From NCBI RefSeq assembly GCF_034932185.1, contig NZ_JAYGHW010000065.1:1-64000 (forward strand): a stretch of DNA of 64,000 nt. The letters are read 5' to 3'. Positions 24,640-32,516 of this stretch are shown here, one piece after another. The notes under the pieces were generated by a model, which was not told where the DNA came from, searched no databases, and was given only the letters and a program-made list of their open reading frames with translations. The position numbers and the translations under genes are program-made. Source of the DNA: Spirulina sp034932185 (GTDB taxonomy: Bacteria; Cyanobacteriota; Cyanobacteriia; Cyanobacteriales; Spirulinaceae). The first letter of the stretch is position 1. Each line of letters begins with the position of its first letter.

Positions 24640-25982
24640 CACTCCCCGCGCTAAAGCGACGGGGATTCTTCACTCAACGAGCCAACTTGCTCAGACAGGA
24701 TGACTCCAGCCAAAGTAGAGGTCGATTCTCCTGAAGCGTTGCTTGCGTCTCGCGCAAAAGTTCCGGTATGCCCTACCGTACTCAATCCCCGACTGAGGAT
24801 GTTTCTCGCTGCATTATGATCCCTGTCCATCACACATCCACATCGACAAACATGAGTCCGAGTGGATAAAGTCTTCTGGACAATGGCACCGCAGCGAGAG
24901 CATTCCTGGCTTGTCCTGTGGGGTGGAACAGCAATAGTGAGCTTGCCGAACACCTTGCCAAAATATTCCAACCACACCCGGAACTGATACCAAGAAGCAT
25001 CGCTAATCGATTTGGCAAGGCTGTGATTGCGCACCATATTCCTGATTCTCAAATCTTCGTAAGCCACCAAGTCGTTAGACCGGATTACGCATCTTGCCAA
25101 CTTCACAGCAAAATCTTGACGCTGCCTACTTATTTTGAGATGGCGCTTACCTAGAACCACCCTTGCCTTTGCTCGATTCTGACCCCCTTTCTTCCTTCTG
25201 GAAACAGTGCGCTGCGACTGCTTGAGTCGTGACTCACTTTTCCTGAGATGTCGAGGGTTTCCCACTGTTTCACCGTTGCTATCGGTGTAGAACTCTTTAA
25301 GTCCAACGTCCAAGCCGATGGCTCGACCAGAGGGTTCAACGAATTCAGTCCGTTCTGCACGAATACAGAACTGGGCATAGTAGCCATCGGCTCTTTTGAT
25401 GAGGCGAACTCGCTTAATCTGTTCTATGGGATAGAAATGCAGATCGCGAGTGCCTTTGAGCTTTAGTCTACCAATGCCCTTCTTGTCGGTGAAGGTGATG
25501 ACCTTGCGATTCTCATCTAACTTCCACCCAGAGGTTTTGTACTCCACTGAGCGGTTATTTTTCTTGAAGGAGGGAAATCCCTTTTTTCCGGGGATACCCT
25601 TCTTGCAGTTTTCGTAGAATCGCGAGATTGCACTCCAGGCTCTTTCTGCGGATGCTTGGCGAGCCATGCTGTTGAGTTCAGCGGCAAAAGGGAATTCCTG
25701 AGCCAGTTGAGCGCATAGTTTTTGCAGATCGTTCTGTCCAGTTCCCCGGTTGTCCATCCAATAACGGATGGCTTTGTTTCGGATAAACTGGACTGTTCTC
25801 ACCGCCTCGTCTATGGCGCTGAATTGCTGGGGCTTTCCGTAGGCTTTAAACTCTAGTACAATCATGGCTATATCCTAGCACACAATATAAGCCGCCCTGC
25901 AAGGACGGCGACTCAAGTCGCCCTGTCGTCTTTCATCCCCGCGAAGACAGCGACGTTGCTCTAAGACTCCCGCACTATTTTC
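24636..25982 (-). mobile_element. IS200/IS605-type element with tnpB only
   Basis: A 1347-bp element. The right end (low coordinates) begins TTGACACTCCCCGCG and contains the hairpin CCCCGCGCTAAAGCGACGGGG. The left end (high coordinates) reads on the minus strand GAAAATAGTGCGGGAGTC. The base next to the left end is preceded on the minus strand by TTAC, the target tetranucleotide known for IS608. The two 460-bp elements at 31867 and 60767 have the same ends and the same TTAC, which fixes the boundaries. Only tnpB is present; no TnpA tyrosine transposase is found in the window, so mobility would depend on a TnpA elsewhere. Confidence 0.88.
24651..25865 (-). CDS. tnpB: RNA-guided endonuclease TnpB (IS605 OrfB)
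   Basis: A 404-residue TnpB, the ancestor-type of Cas12 nucleases, which cuts DNA matching a guide in an omega-RNA made from the element's right end. The N-terminal helical/OB region (about 1-170, with KKGIPGKKGFPSFKKNN) is complete. RuvC residues are visible: Asp near 186 in AIGLDVGLKEF, Glu near 270 in LVAYEDLRIRNM, and Asp near 347-349 in VMDRDHNAARNIL. The zinc ribbon is CSRC (322-325) with CRCGC (340-344). It therefore looks active. The stop codon lies in the right-end hairpin, so gene and guide RNA scaffold overlap. A start at ATG 25865 is the only good one. Confidence 0.95.
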   Translation of the reverse strand: MIVLEFKAYGKPQQFSAIDEAVRTVQFIRNKAIRYWMDNRGTGQNDLQKLCAQLAQEFPFAAELNSMARQASAERAWSAISRFYENCKKGIPGKKGFPSFKKNNRSVEYKTSGWKLDENRKVITFTDKKGIGRLKLKGTRDLHFYPIEQIKRVRLIKRADGYYAQFCIRAERTEFVEPSGRAIGLDVGLKEFYTDSNGETVGNPRHLRKSESRLKQSQRTVSRRKKGGQNRAKARVVLGKRHLKISRQRQDFAVKLARCVIRSNDLVAYEDLRIRNMVRNHSLAKSISDASWYQFRVWLEYFGKVFGKLTIAVPPHRTSQECSRCGAIVQKTLSTRTHVCRCGCVMDRDHNAARNILSRGLSTVGHTGTFARDASNASGESTSTLAGVILSEQVGSLSEESPSL

Positions 25983-26471
25983 GTAATTATTGAGTTGATC
26001 GTCTTCGGCGTAGTAGAAGGGGCGCACCTTAGCGGTAAAGCCAGACGCTTTAAACTGCTTCAGTTGCAGCGGTGTGGGTTGGTTTGCCGCCACCATGATC
26101 CGAATTTGAAAATCACTCTCGCCCGGGGGAATTTCCGGAATCGAGCCGATCCGGGTGCGGTTTTGGAGCACCGGATTGCCATTGGCATCGTAAATCCGCC
26201 CAAACACATCCGCATCAATCACATATTTACTCGTGGGATTCGTTGCCTTCCCCGTCACGAGGAAACAGTGGGCCTCTTGAATGCCCATACTCGTTACCGC
26301 CCCCTCTGCCAAATTGGCGGGGCATTCATGGTAATCGAGATCAGAAATTTGCACGCTGGTGAGGGCGATCGCCCCCGGAGCCAACCAACCCATCACCACC
26401 ACCAGCATTATGAGAGCAGCGATATGGGTTAGCGCAGCCATCGCCCCTCGACGGAACCCCTGGATCATCAT
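25875..26471 (-). CDS. Exported protein with 3' end altered by TnpB element
   Basis: A 198-residue protein with a signal-anchor near residues 17-36 (ALIMLVVVMGWLAPGAIAL). The following domain contains VQISDLDYHECPANLAEGAV, EAHCFLVTGKATNPTSKYVI and IPEIPPGESDFQIRIMVAAN, a beta-rich periplasmic domain of a type common in cyanobacteria and of unknown function. The natural sequence probably ends near YAEDDQLNNYE. The last 36 codons (SAGVLEQRRCLRGDERRQGD and beyond) are read from the left end of the TnpB element, so the protein is either truncated or fused to IS-coded residues. It is 10 bases downstream of the DUF760 gene and probably co-transcribed. Confidence 0.72.
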   Translation of the reverse strand: MMIQGFRRGAMAALTHIAALIMLVVVMGWLAPGAIALTSVQISDLDYHECPANLAEGAVTSMGIQEAHCFLVTGKATNPTSKYVIDADVFGRIYDANGNPVLQNRTRIGSIPEIPPGESDFQIRIMVAANQPTPLQLKQFKASGFTAKVRPFYYAEDDQLNNYENSAGVLEQRRCLRGDERRQGDLSRRPCRAAYIVC

Positions 26472-26480
26472 CCACCCTCC

Positions 26481-26804
26481 CTATAGTGAGCTTGTATTAT
26501 CGAGGGACGCATCTAACTCCATGCGTTGCTCCATCCGTCGCAAAAAATAGCCCGTCATCATCGCCGAGGCCAGCAAATTGGCCATATTTTCCCGATCTGT
26601 GATGATTTGGACGTTAAAATCTTCTGTGGGCAGCAGGCCCACCAAGCCCTGGACATTGTGGGTAATAATCTGCCTGACTTCCGGGGTTGCCGACTGCGCT
26701 ACCTGCTCTAGAACTTCGGGATGTTGCTGCTTCAGATACCGCAAAAGCAGGTTCATGTCGGCTTCTTCCGTGTTGAAGTTAAAGAGGTTTGGGTCTAATA
26801 CCAT
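26481..26804 (-). CDS. DUF760 protein
   Basis: A 107-residue soluble helical protein of the DUF760 family, shared by cyanobacteria and plants. The conserved pattern is FNFNTEEADMNLLLRYLKQQ, EVRQIITHNVQGLVGLLPTE and the final NMANLLASAMMTGYFLRRME. Function is unknown; plant members are plastid proteins. The stop is 9 bases before the exported-protein gene start. The start uses ATG 26804; upstream is a 480-bp intergenic region shared with a divergent gene. Confidence 0.88.
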   Translation of the reverse strand: MVLDPNLFNFNTEEADMNLLLRYLKQQHPEVLEQVAQSATPEVRQIITHNVQGLVGLLPTEDFNVQIITDRENMANLLASAMMTGYFLRRMEQRMELDASLDNTSSL

Positions 26805-27285
26805 CAGGTTTTTGGTAAAAATGAGGGGACTCGCTTTTCTCTACTCTAAACCATGTTGCTCATTGTGGCCGGCTCAAGGCGAAATGCCATGAGGGGATAA
26901 TATCAGTAATTATACTATCCCCCAACAAGGGAGACCCCCAGAGTGATCGCTGTCTATGTAAATACCCAGTGCAAACCCTTGATAAATCGCGAATAAATTC
27001 AATGATTCAGTGAAAATACGTAGATTGGCCTTCAGTGTATACCGCAAAGCTTAATTCTCCCGACAAGGTAAAAACCTTATCCTGTCTTGCTTTGCCCTCG
27101 GTTTTGCGCCTTTACCCAAACTTGATAAAATTTTCCGCCAAATTCATCAAGACTTTACCTACATTTGCTGAAAGTTGAGTTTAATAGAAGGTAGGAGATG
27201 ATGTTTCTGAAGCTGCCGGGGTCTAACATCCCCAAAGCACATTTTTCAATTTTAATCGCGAGTTGACTTGGGGAGGATTTCCGCT
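26805..27285. other. Intergenic region between divergent genes
   Basis: A 481-bp gap between the DUF760 gene and the PEP-CTERM gene. It holds a short inverted repeat, GGGGATA (26893-26899) with TATCCCC (26916-26922), and AT-rich stretches suited to two divergent promoters. I see no ORF, tRNA or other RNA gene in it. Confidence 0.5.
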
Positions 27286-28275
27286 ATGCTTACACAACGC
27301 TTACTGCTCGGTTTATCGTTAGTTGCCAGTTTGGGGGCGATCGCCACCCAACCGGCTTGGTCGTTAACCCTCGACTTCGACGATGCCGAAACTAACTATC
27401 GAACCTACACCCACAACCCCGATCCCGACGCGCTCTACCAGTATGGTCAAGCCGCCGCGATCCAGGCTCTCACCGATGGGGATTTTAGCACCAACGTAGA
27501 ATTATACTACTCTGGCGAAAATGTCACCGAGAACGTCGGCTTTAACGCCACCGTGGGCAACTACACCGCCAGAGTCACCAGCGTCACCACCGCCGACTGG
27601 CAGGAATATGGCACACAATGGATGAACGACCTGTTTACCCGCTATGACAGTTTCCAAACCAGTTGGAACAGTCTCAGCAGCCCCGCCCAAACGGTTTTTG
27701 AAGAAACATTCAAACATGCAGGCCTCGGTGATCCCAACATTGCCCAGTTTGCCATGGATAACAGTGGCGGTATGACCATAAGCACGGTCGGCTTCTATGA
27801 CCTCCGGGGTGTACTGCAAACCCGCGCCGGGGAAAAATTAGCCCAGTCTCAAACCCTGGCTAAACTAGCCACCGCTACCAATACCCAAAAAGCAGCAGCA
27901 GCAGCCAAAATGGGCATCACCACCACCGCCCTCAATGCGCAAATTGCTGCATCTCCCTTTGCTATTGAAGGTTTAACCGCCCTCTTGGCCACGGTCAACA
28001 GCTTACAAGAAGCCCTCCAAGCCAGCGAAGTGGCGCGGGTGGATATCTATAAAGATGGGGAATTCCAAGGCCGGGAATATGCCTATAGCTTCAGTGCGGT
28101 TGCTTCGGGAATCACCGCTTTAGATGATGGCGAATCCTACAGCGGCGTTTATACCTGGACAAAACCGGGAACTCAGGAGAGTAGCGGTGTCCCTGAACCC
28201 ACATTCCTCCTCGCCACTGCCGTTGTGGGGGGTCTCTTCTCCGCTGCTAAACGCAAACAAAAACAAGCTCGCTAG
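27286..28275 (+). CDS. PEP-CTERM sorting-domain protein
   Basis: A 329-residue exported protein. The N-terminus MLTQRLLLGLSLVASLGAIA is a signal peptide, with cleavage likely after the WS or nearby. ATG 27286 has GGAGG about 10 bases upstream; an earlier in-frame start adds six residues. The middle is low in Cys and rich in Ala/Thr (TLAKLATATNTQKAAAAAKM). The C-terminus has the PEP-CTERM signal: VPEPTFLLATAVVGGLFSA followed by basic KRKQKQAR, recognised by an exosortase and linked to exopolysaccharide surface export. It resembles the cyanobacterial PEP-CTERM family described as NF038130. A hairpin terminator follows at 28373. Confidence 0.85.
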   Translation: MLTQRLLLGLSLVASLGAIATQPAWSLTLDFDDAETNYRTYTHNPDPDALYQYGQAAAIQALTDGDFSTNVELYYSGENVTENVGFNATVGNYTARVTSVTTADWQEYGTQWMNDLFTRYDSFQTSWNSLSSPAQTVFEETFKHAGLGDPNIAQFAMDNSGGMTISTVGFYDLRGVLQTRAGEKLAQSQTLAKLATATNTQKAAAAAKMGITTTALNAQIAASPFAIEGLTALLATVNSLQEALQASEVARVDIYKDGEFQGREYAYSFSAVASGITALDDGESYSGVYTWTKPGTQESSGVPEPTFLLATAVVGGLFSAAKRKQKQAR

Positions 28276-28292
28276 CCGTGCAATTGATAGCC

Positions 28293-28325
28293 GTAGGGGC
28301 GAAAAATAAAAATATTTCGCCCCCA
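28293..28325. repeat. GGGGCGAAAAA palindrome, copy C
   Basis: GTAGGGGCGAAAAATA and AATATTTCGCCCCCA form a diverged copy with a longer AT loop. It starts 17 bases after the PEP-CTERM gene stop. Confidence 0.7.
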
Positions 28326-28372
28326 CGCCTCAGCGGTTGACTCCAGAACTCAATCTCTCTTCAACCCCGTTG

Positions 28373-28395
28373 CCCCTCTCTCCAGAGGGGTTTTT
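28373..28395 (+). terminator. Terminator after PEP-CTERM gene
   Basis: CCCCTCT, loop CTCC, AGAGGGG, then TTTTT. It lies 97 bases after the stop codon, touching the end of the convergent cbiG-cobJ gene. Confidence 0.75.
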
Positions 28396-30212
28396 CATGG
28401 CAATTGATAACCCCTAGGGGTGATCAGCCAATCTTCATAACGGCGGGTGTTGCTGTTGCCGATTAAAACGGTGGTGAGCATATCGATGGGTTGGGTGAGC
28501 ATTTCCCCCAAGGTGGTGAGGGCGATCGCTTCTTCGGGGCGATAGGCGGATTGCACTAGGGCGACGGGGGTGTCAGGACTGCGATATTGCAGAAAAATTT
28601 CCTGGGCGGTGGCGATTTGGGTTTGCCGTTGGCGCGATCGCGGGTTATACAGTGCCGTGACAAAATCCCCCTGGGCCGCAGCGGTTAACCGTTGGACAAT
28701 CACATCCCAAGGGGTGAGCAGGTCGCTCAAACTGACGGCGCAAAAATCATGCATTAAGGGAGCGCCCACCCGTGAAGCGGCGGCTTGGAGGGCGGTAATA
28801 CCGGGTAAAACGGTGATCCGGGGGGTTTTGCCATCCCAACCTTGGGCCGCAAGGGTTTCCATTACCAACCCCGCCATCCCATAGATCCCGCAATCCCCCG
28901 ATGACACCACCGCGACGGATAACCCCCACCGGGCTAAAGTGGCTCCCCGCTCGGCCCGCTGCACCTCTTGGGTAATGGGCAAAGCTTCCCAAATTTGGCC
29001 GGGGCGGCGGAGGGATTGGATTAAATCGAGATAAAGGCTGTAACCAATGACCACATCGGCGGCGGCGATCGCCATTTGGGCGGCGGGGGTCATTTGGCTC
29101 AACGCCCCCGGCCCCATGCCCACAAGGGCGAGATCACCAGGGCGGCCCGTGTATTCCTGGGGGGCAAGGGCGATCGCTACTGTCACCGCCCCCCCATCGG
29201 GATCCGTAAACACCTGTTTCGAGACTAATAATTCTCCCCCGCTGGCTTTGAGGGCCGCAGCTTCAGCAACACTAGGGGTTCCCACGGCAGCGGCGACAAT
29301 CGGGGAAGGGGTCGGTACGGTGATCGGGGCTAATTCTTCTGGGGTAAATGTTAGGAGAGGATAGTTCTCTTGTTCGCAAAGTTCGAGAAAGGCTATTTCA
29401 TCGCCTTTGCGATCCAAGGTGGCAATGCCGGCGATCGCCTCCCTCGCCAAACCTTGAGCCGTTAAAACCTGTGTTAATGCCGCTTCGACCCAGGCCAAAC
29501 TCGTCCCCCGCTCACAGCCTAACCCCACCCAAAGCAAACGGGGATGCCAGGCCACCGTAGGGTAAGGGGCAGAGGGCGCAACCCGGTAATCAATCCACAC
29601 CTGAGCATCGGGGTTCGGGAGCGGTTCAAATTGGAAAGGATGGGTGGCCGGTAGCCCCTGCTGCCATAGCGTTGTTCCGGTTTTTTGCTGAATTTGCACC
29701 GCACCATGGCGGGCGATCGCCCCACTTACCGCCGTCCAATCCCCCGCCCCTCGTCGCCATCCCCAGGGTTTCCCCCACATATCCACCCCCGGCAAATCCT
29801 GGCCCTGAGCGGCTCCAGTGAGGATCGCCTGACCGCCCCAATAGTTGGCAAGAATTTGCGTGAGGCGATCGCCCCCCCCTTGATGGCCCCCACAGAGGCT
29901 AATCACAGACTTAGAACTGGGATCAACGACCATCACCGCCGGATCGGTGGCCTTATCCTTTAAGAGCGGTGCAATCAACCGCACCACCGCCCCCGTAGCC
30001 AAACCAAAAATCAACCCATCATAATCCTGCCAAATTTGGGTCAAGCAAACCCCTAAGTTCTCACCGTAGGATTGCAAAGGCGGCTCCGTTGCCCAATCGG
30101 GCGGCACGAATAAAGGCAGCCCGTATTCCTGACAGAGGGGCAACAGTGCGGCAATAGCGGCGGGGGTCGTGGCGATCGCCGCCAGAGTTTGGGAGGAAAA
30201 AGGGCTAATCAA
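28395..30212 (-). CDS. cobJ: CbiG-CobJ fusion: precorrin-3B C17-methyltransferase
   Basis: A 605-residue bifunctional cobalamin-biosynthesis protein. Residues about 1-340 are CbiG-like: an N-terminal domain with DGLIFGLATGAVVRLIAPLL and VISLCGGHQGGGD, and the C-terminal CbiG domain with RLLWVGLGCERGTSLAWVEA and IATLDRKGDEIAFLELC. About 355-605 is a SAM-dependent methyltransferase: GDLALVGMGPGALSQMTPAA, VIGYSLYLDLIQ, VSSGDCGIYGMAGLV and VLPGITALQAAASRVGAPLM. CobJ/CbiH methylates C17 and contracts the ring; CbiG opens the lactone in the anaerobic route. The fusion is common in cyanobacteria. The gene stands alone; cobH and cobN are 18-22 kb away. Confidence 0.94.
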   Translation of the reverse strand: MISPFSSQTLAAIATTPAAIAALLPLCQEYGLPLFVPPDWATEPPLQSYGENLGVCLTQIWQDYDGLIFGLATGAVVRLIAPLLKDKATDPAVMVVDPSSKSVISLCGGHQGGGDRLTQILANYWGGQAILTGAAQGQDLPGVDMWGKPWGWRRGAGDWTAVSGAIARHGAVQIQQKTGTTLWQQGLPATHPFQFEPLPNPDAQVWIDYRVAPSAPYPTVAWHPRLLWVGLGCERGTSLAWVEAALTQVLTAQGLAREAIAGIATLDRKGDEIAFLELCEQENYPLLTFTPEELAPITVPTPSPIVAAAVGTPSVAEAAALKASGGELLVSKQVFTDPDGGAVTVAIALAPQEYTGRPGDLALVGMGPGALSQMTPAAQMAIAAADVVIGYSLYLDLIQSLRRPGQIWEALPITQEVQRAERGATLARWGLSVAVVSSGDCGIYGMAGLVMETLAAQGWDGKTPRITVLPGITALQAAASRVGAPLMHDFCAVSLSDLLTPWDVIVQRLTAAAQGDFVTALYNPRSRQRQTQIATAQEIFLQYRSPDTPVALVQSAYRPEEAIALTTLGEMLTQPIDMLTTVLIGNSNTRRYEDWLITPRGYQLP

Positions 30213-30253
30213 AGGAGCAAAAACATGGACAATCTTTCTAGTGAATCATGATT

Positions 30254-31753
30254 TTAACCCGCCATCTTGCCATCCCGCAGCATCTTCACATATTGCAGAT
30301 AAATTTGGTATTCAATTGCCTTCTCCTGAGCCAAACTATAGAACTGGCTCGTTTCCGGCACTTTTTCCATCGACACCACCGCCTGATCCCAAGCCAGCAC
30401 CGCATCATCCCAACTGTCGCTCTCCCGCGCCTCCCGGGCCACATCCACCGCCCGCTCTGCATCTAGCACCGCCACATAAAACGCTAAATCGACATCGCGA
30501 TGACGCTGAAGGGCATATTCTTCATAGCCCTGATATTCAATCACCTTCTCCTGAGCTTGGGCATAGTGGGGATGATCCACCGGCACATCCCGCATCCCCG
30601 CCACTGCCGCCTGCCAATGTTCAGCAATCTCCTGCCAATCATCCGCCGTGCGGGCTTTGGGCAAGGCCGCCACCGCTGCATTGGCATGATTCACCGCTTC
30701 ATGGAACGCCAATTGGGGGTCTGGCCGTTCATCCACCGCCACCGCTGCCCCATGATCCGTGAGTGCAACAGCTTCAGGATTGGGAGTCCCATCCTTACCA
30801 TTGCCAAACAAAGCCGCCAACGACCAACCCCCCAAGGCCAAAGGAACCAAGGACATTAACACCGCTTCCGTAAACCGAGGCGCACGGCGTGGGGATTGAT
30901 CCAGATCAACAATGGGCGGAACCGGCAACCCGGAGGGGGGAAGATGATCTTCAATAATTGTGGAATCTTCTTCGAGGACATCGAGGGAACTATTGCCTTC
31001 GGCTGGCTCTGGGGTGGCAGTAAGCTGATGAGGGGGAGCCGGAGGAAGGTTGAGGAGGTCGGGGATGTGGATGGCATCGGCCTGTTGGGCGATCGCCTGC
31101 TGCATCCAAGCCTCAAAACGGTCTTGGATTAATCGTTGCCGCAACCCTTCACTAAATTTCACCGGAATATATCGCTCCAGCCGCACAATCACCACCCATT
31201 GATCGACCCGAAACGGGGGGGAAACCTGGCCCGGTTGGCTAATGCGGAGCATTTGGGCCAGTTTAGGGTGGAGGTTGGATAATTCCAACGGCCCGACGAG
31301 GCCATTGGTGCGGGCTTCGGGGCCTTGGGAATAGCGGGTGGCCAGTTCGGCAAAATCCGCTTCTGATTCCCGGAGCCGAAAATACAATTCCTGAATAATT
31401 TCAAGATTATCGGTTTGGATCAGCGAAAAAAGCACCTGATCGTAGCGTTCCTGTTGGTTGAGGAATTCCGCCTCTACCTGCGTCCCCCAAGCCGCCTCTT
31501 TAAATTTTTGTAACTTAAGCTGACGGGGTGCAACCCGTTCAATCTGCTCCCGTGCCGCGTTGAAATACTGAGGCTGCTGGGCCAATTGGTCGCAGTAGTC
31601 CTTAAACTCTAAATCCGTGTAGGTGATGGGGGCGATCGCCCGCTCAATGGTGAGTTCTCGGAGCAGATGGGGCAAAACTTGCGGTGAGGTCAGCAAGTTC
31701 ACAACAGCTTCTGCATCTAAATTTTGCGGATTGGCGTTTAGAACTGTGCTCAT
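30254..31753 (-). CDS. Parvulin-like peptidyl-prolyl isomerase with membrane span and C-terminal repeats
   Basis: A 499-residue protein. Residues about 1-225 match cyanobacterial parvulin-like PPIases: helical part YTDLEFKDYCDQLAQQPQYF and the rotamase core ADFAELATRYSQGPEARTNG then GLVGPLELSNLHPKLAQMLR and GQVSPPFRVDQWVVIVRLER. A single hydrophobic segment lies near 297-317 (VLMSLVPLALGGWSLAALFG). The last 150 residues contain two related units: HEAVNHANAAVAALPKARTA...YAQAQEKVIEYQGYEEYA and FYVAVLDAERAVDVAREARE...YSLAQEKAIEYQIYLQYV. The repeat domain resembles those of other cyanobacterial proteins with unknown roles. ATG 31753 is preferred over 31786. Upstream is a 460-bp mobile element. 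Confidence 0.78.
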   Translation of the reverse strand: MSTVLNANPQNLDAEAVVNLLTSPQVLPHLLRELTIERAIAPITYTDLEFKDYCDQLAQQPQYFNAAREQIERVAPRQLKLQKFKEAAWGTQVEAEFLNQQERYDQVLFSLIQTDNLEIIQELYFRLRESEADFAELATRYSQGPEARTNGLVGPLELSNLHPKLAQMLRISQPGQVSPPFRVDQWVVIVRLERYIPVKFSEGLRQRLIQDRFEAWMQQAIAQQADAIHIPDLLNLPPAPPHQLTATPEPAEGNSSLDVLEEDSTIIEDHLPPSGLPVPPIVDLDQSPRRAPRFTEAVLMSLVPLALGGWSLAALFGNGKDGTPNPEAVALTDHGAAVAVDERPDPQLAFHEAVNHANAAVAALPKARTADDWQEIAEHWQAAVAGMRDVPVDHPHYAQAQEKVIEYQGYEEYALQRHRDVDLAFYVAVLDAERAVDVAREARESDSWDDAVLAWDQAVVSMEKVPETSQFYSLAQEKAIEYQIYLQYVKMLRDGKMAG

Positions 31754-31866
31754 GGCTGGTTCTCTGGGGAGCAGGTAACGGCACAAGGATTAAATCTTGA
31801 TACCCTATTCTAGGCCCTTCCCTCCCAAAATTCGCCCCCCATGGCCAAAAAACTGGGTCTAGAGCA

Positions 31867-32326
31867 TTGACACTCCCCGCGCTAAAGCGACGGGGATTCT
31901 TGGTTCATTGACCGGACTTAACTGAGCAGGATTGCTCCAACCCAGCCAGAGGTCTAATCTCCCCAAGCGTATAACTTCCCGTTTGCCCCACGGTAGTTAG
32001 TCCAAGGCGCAGGATACAAACCCGCATCACTACTGACTTGGCCAGATGCCGATCACAGACCAACCCCTCCACATTCAAGTCTTCGCAGGCGACCAAATCG
32101 TTAGATTGGACGACGCAGTAGGCAATCCGCCTACTCATTACGCTGCCTGCTTACCCTTAAATGCTTCCAGGCCTGTCGGTTTTTAGCCTTGTTATAGTTC
32201 CTAGACGTTTGAAATACAATGTAATTAGCATAACATGACTGGCCCAAAACGGCGACTAAAGTCGCTCGTGTCGTCTTTCATCCCCGCAATAAATTGACGG
32301 GGCTTTCAGACTCCCGCACTATTTTC
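31867..32326 (-). mobile_element. 460-bp non-autonomous IS605-type element, copy 1
   Basis: The ends match the TnpB element at 24636: right end TTGACACTCCCCGCG with hairpin, left end GAAAATAGTGCGGGAGTC on the minus strand next to TTAC. The interior is only 460 bp against 1347 bp, with two deletions. It retains part of a tnpB (31905-32138) from a TnpB different from the 24651 copy. A near-identical derivative lies at 60767-61228, so this deleted form has itself been copied. Confidence 0.88.
31905..32138 (-). pseudogene. tnpB remnant inside 460-bp element
   Basis: A 77-codon frame whose first part (SRRIAYCVVQSNDLVACEDL) matches intact TnpB around residues 256-271 and whose last part (RLGLTTVGQTGSYTLGEIRP) matches the C-terminus after the zinc ribbon. 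About 70 codons between, including the zinc ribbon and last catalytic Asp, and all of the first 250 residues are missing. It cannot be an active nuclease. Confidence 0.85.
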
Positions 32327-32516
32327 GTAAACGGATTGCGACTTGCAAACGTTCTGCCTCGGATAATTGGCTGGCCGCAGCTAAAACATCCTGAATCGTC
32401 ATACTTTTCTCTCAGAGCGATTATGTTTAGATCTAGCTTAATCCAGGTTGAGCAGAGGGGGAACTTTCGGAGGAGGCGATCGCCATCACAGACCAACAAG
32501 CAATCATGGGAAGTCT

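Noticed and set aside
30169..30762. Plus-strand Pro/His-rich open frame
   Set aside because: It is the antisense of the cobJ start and the parvulin-like gene; composition is typical of a shadow frame.
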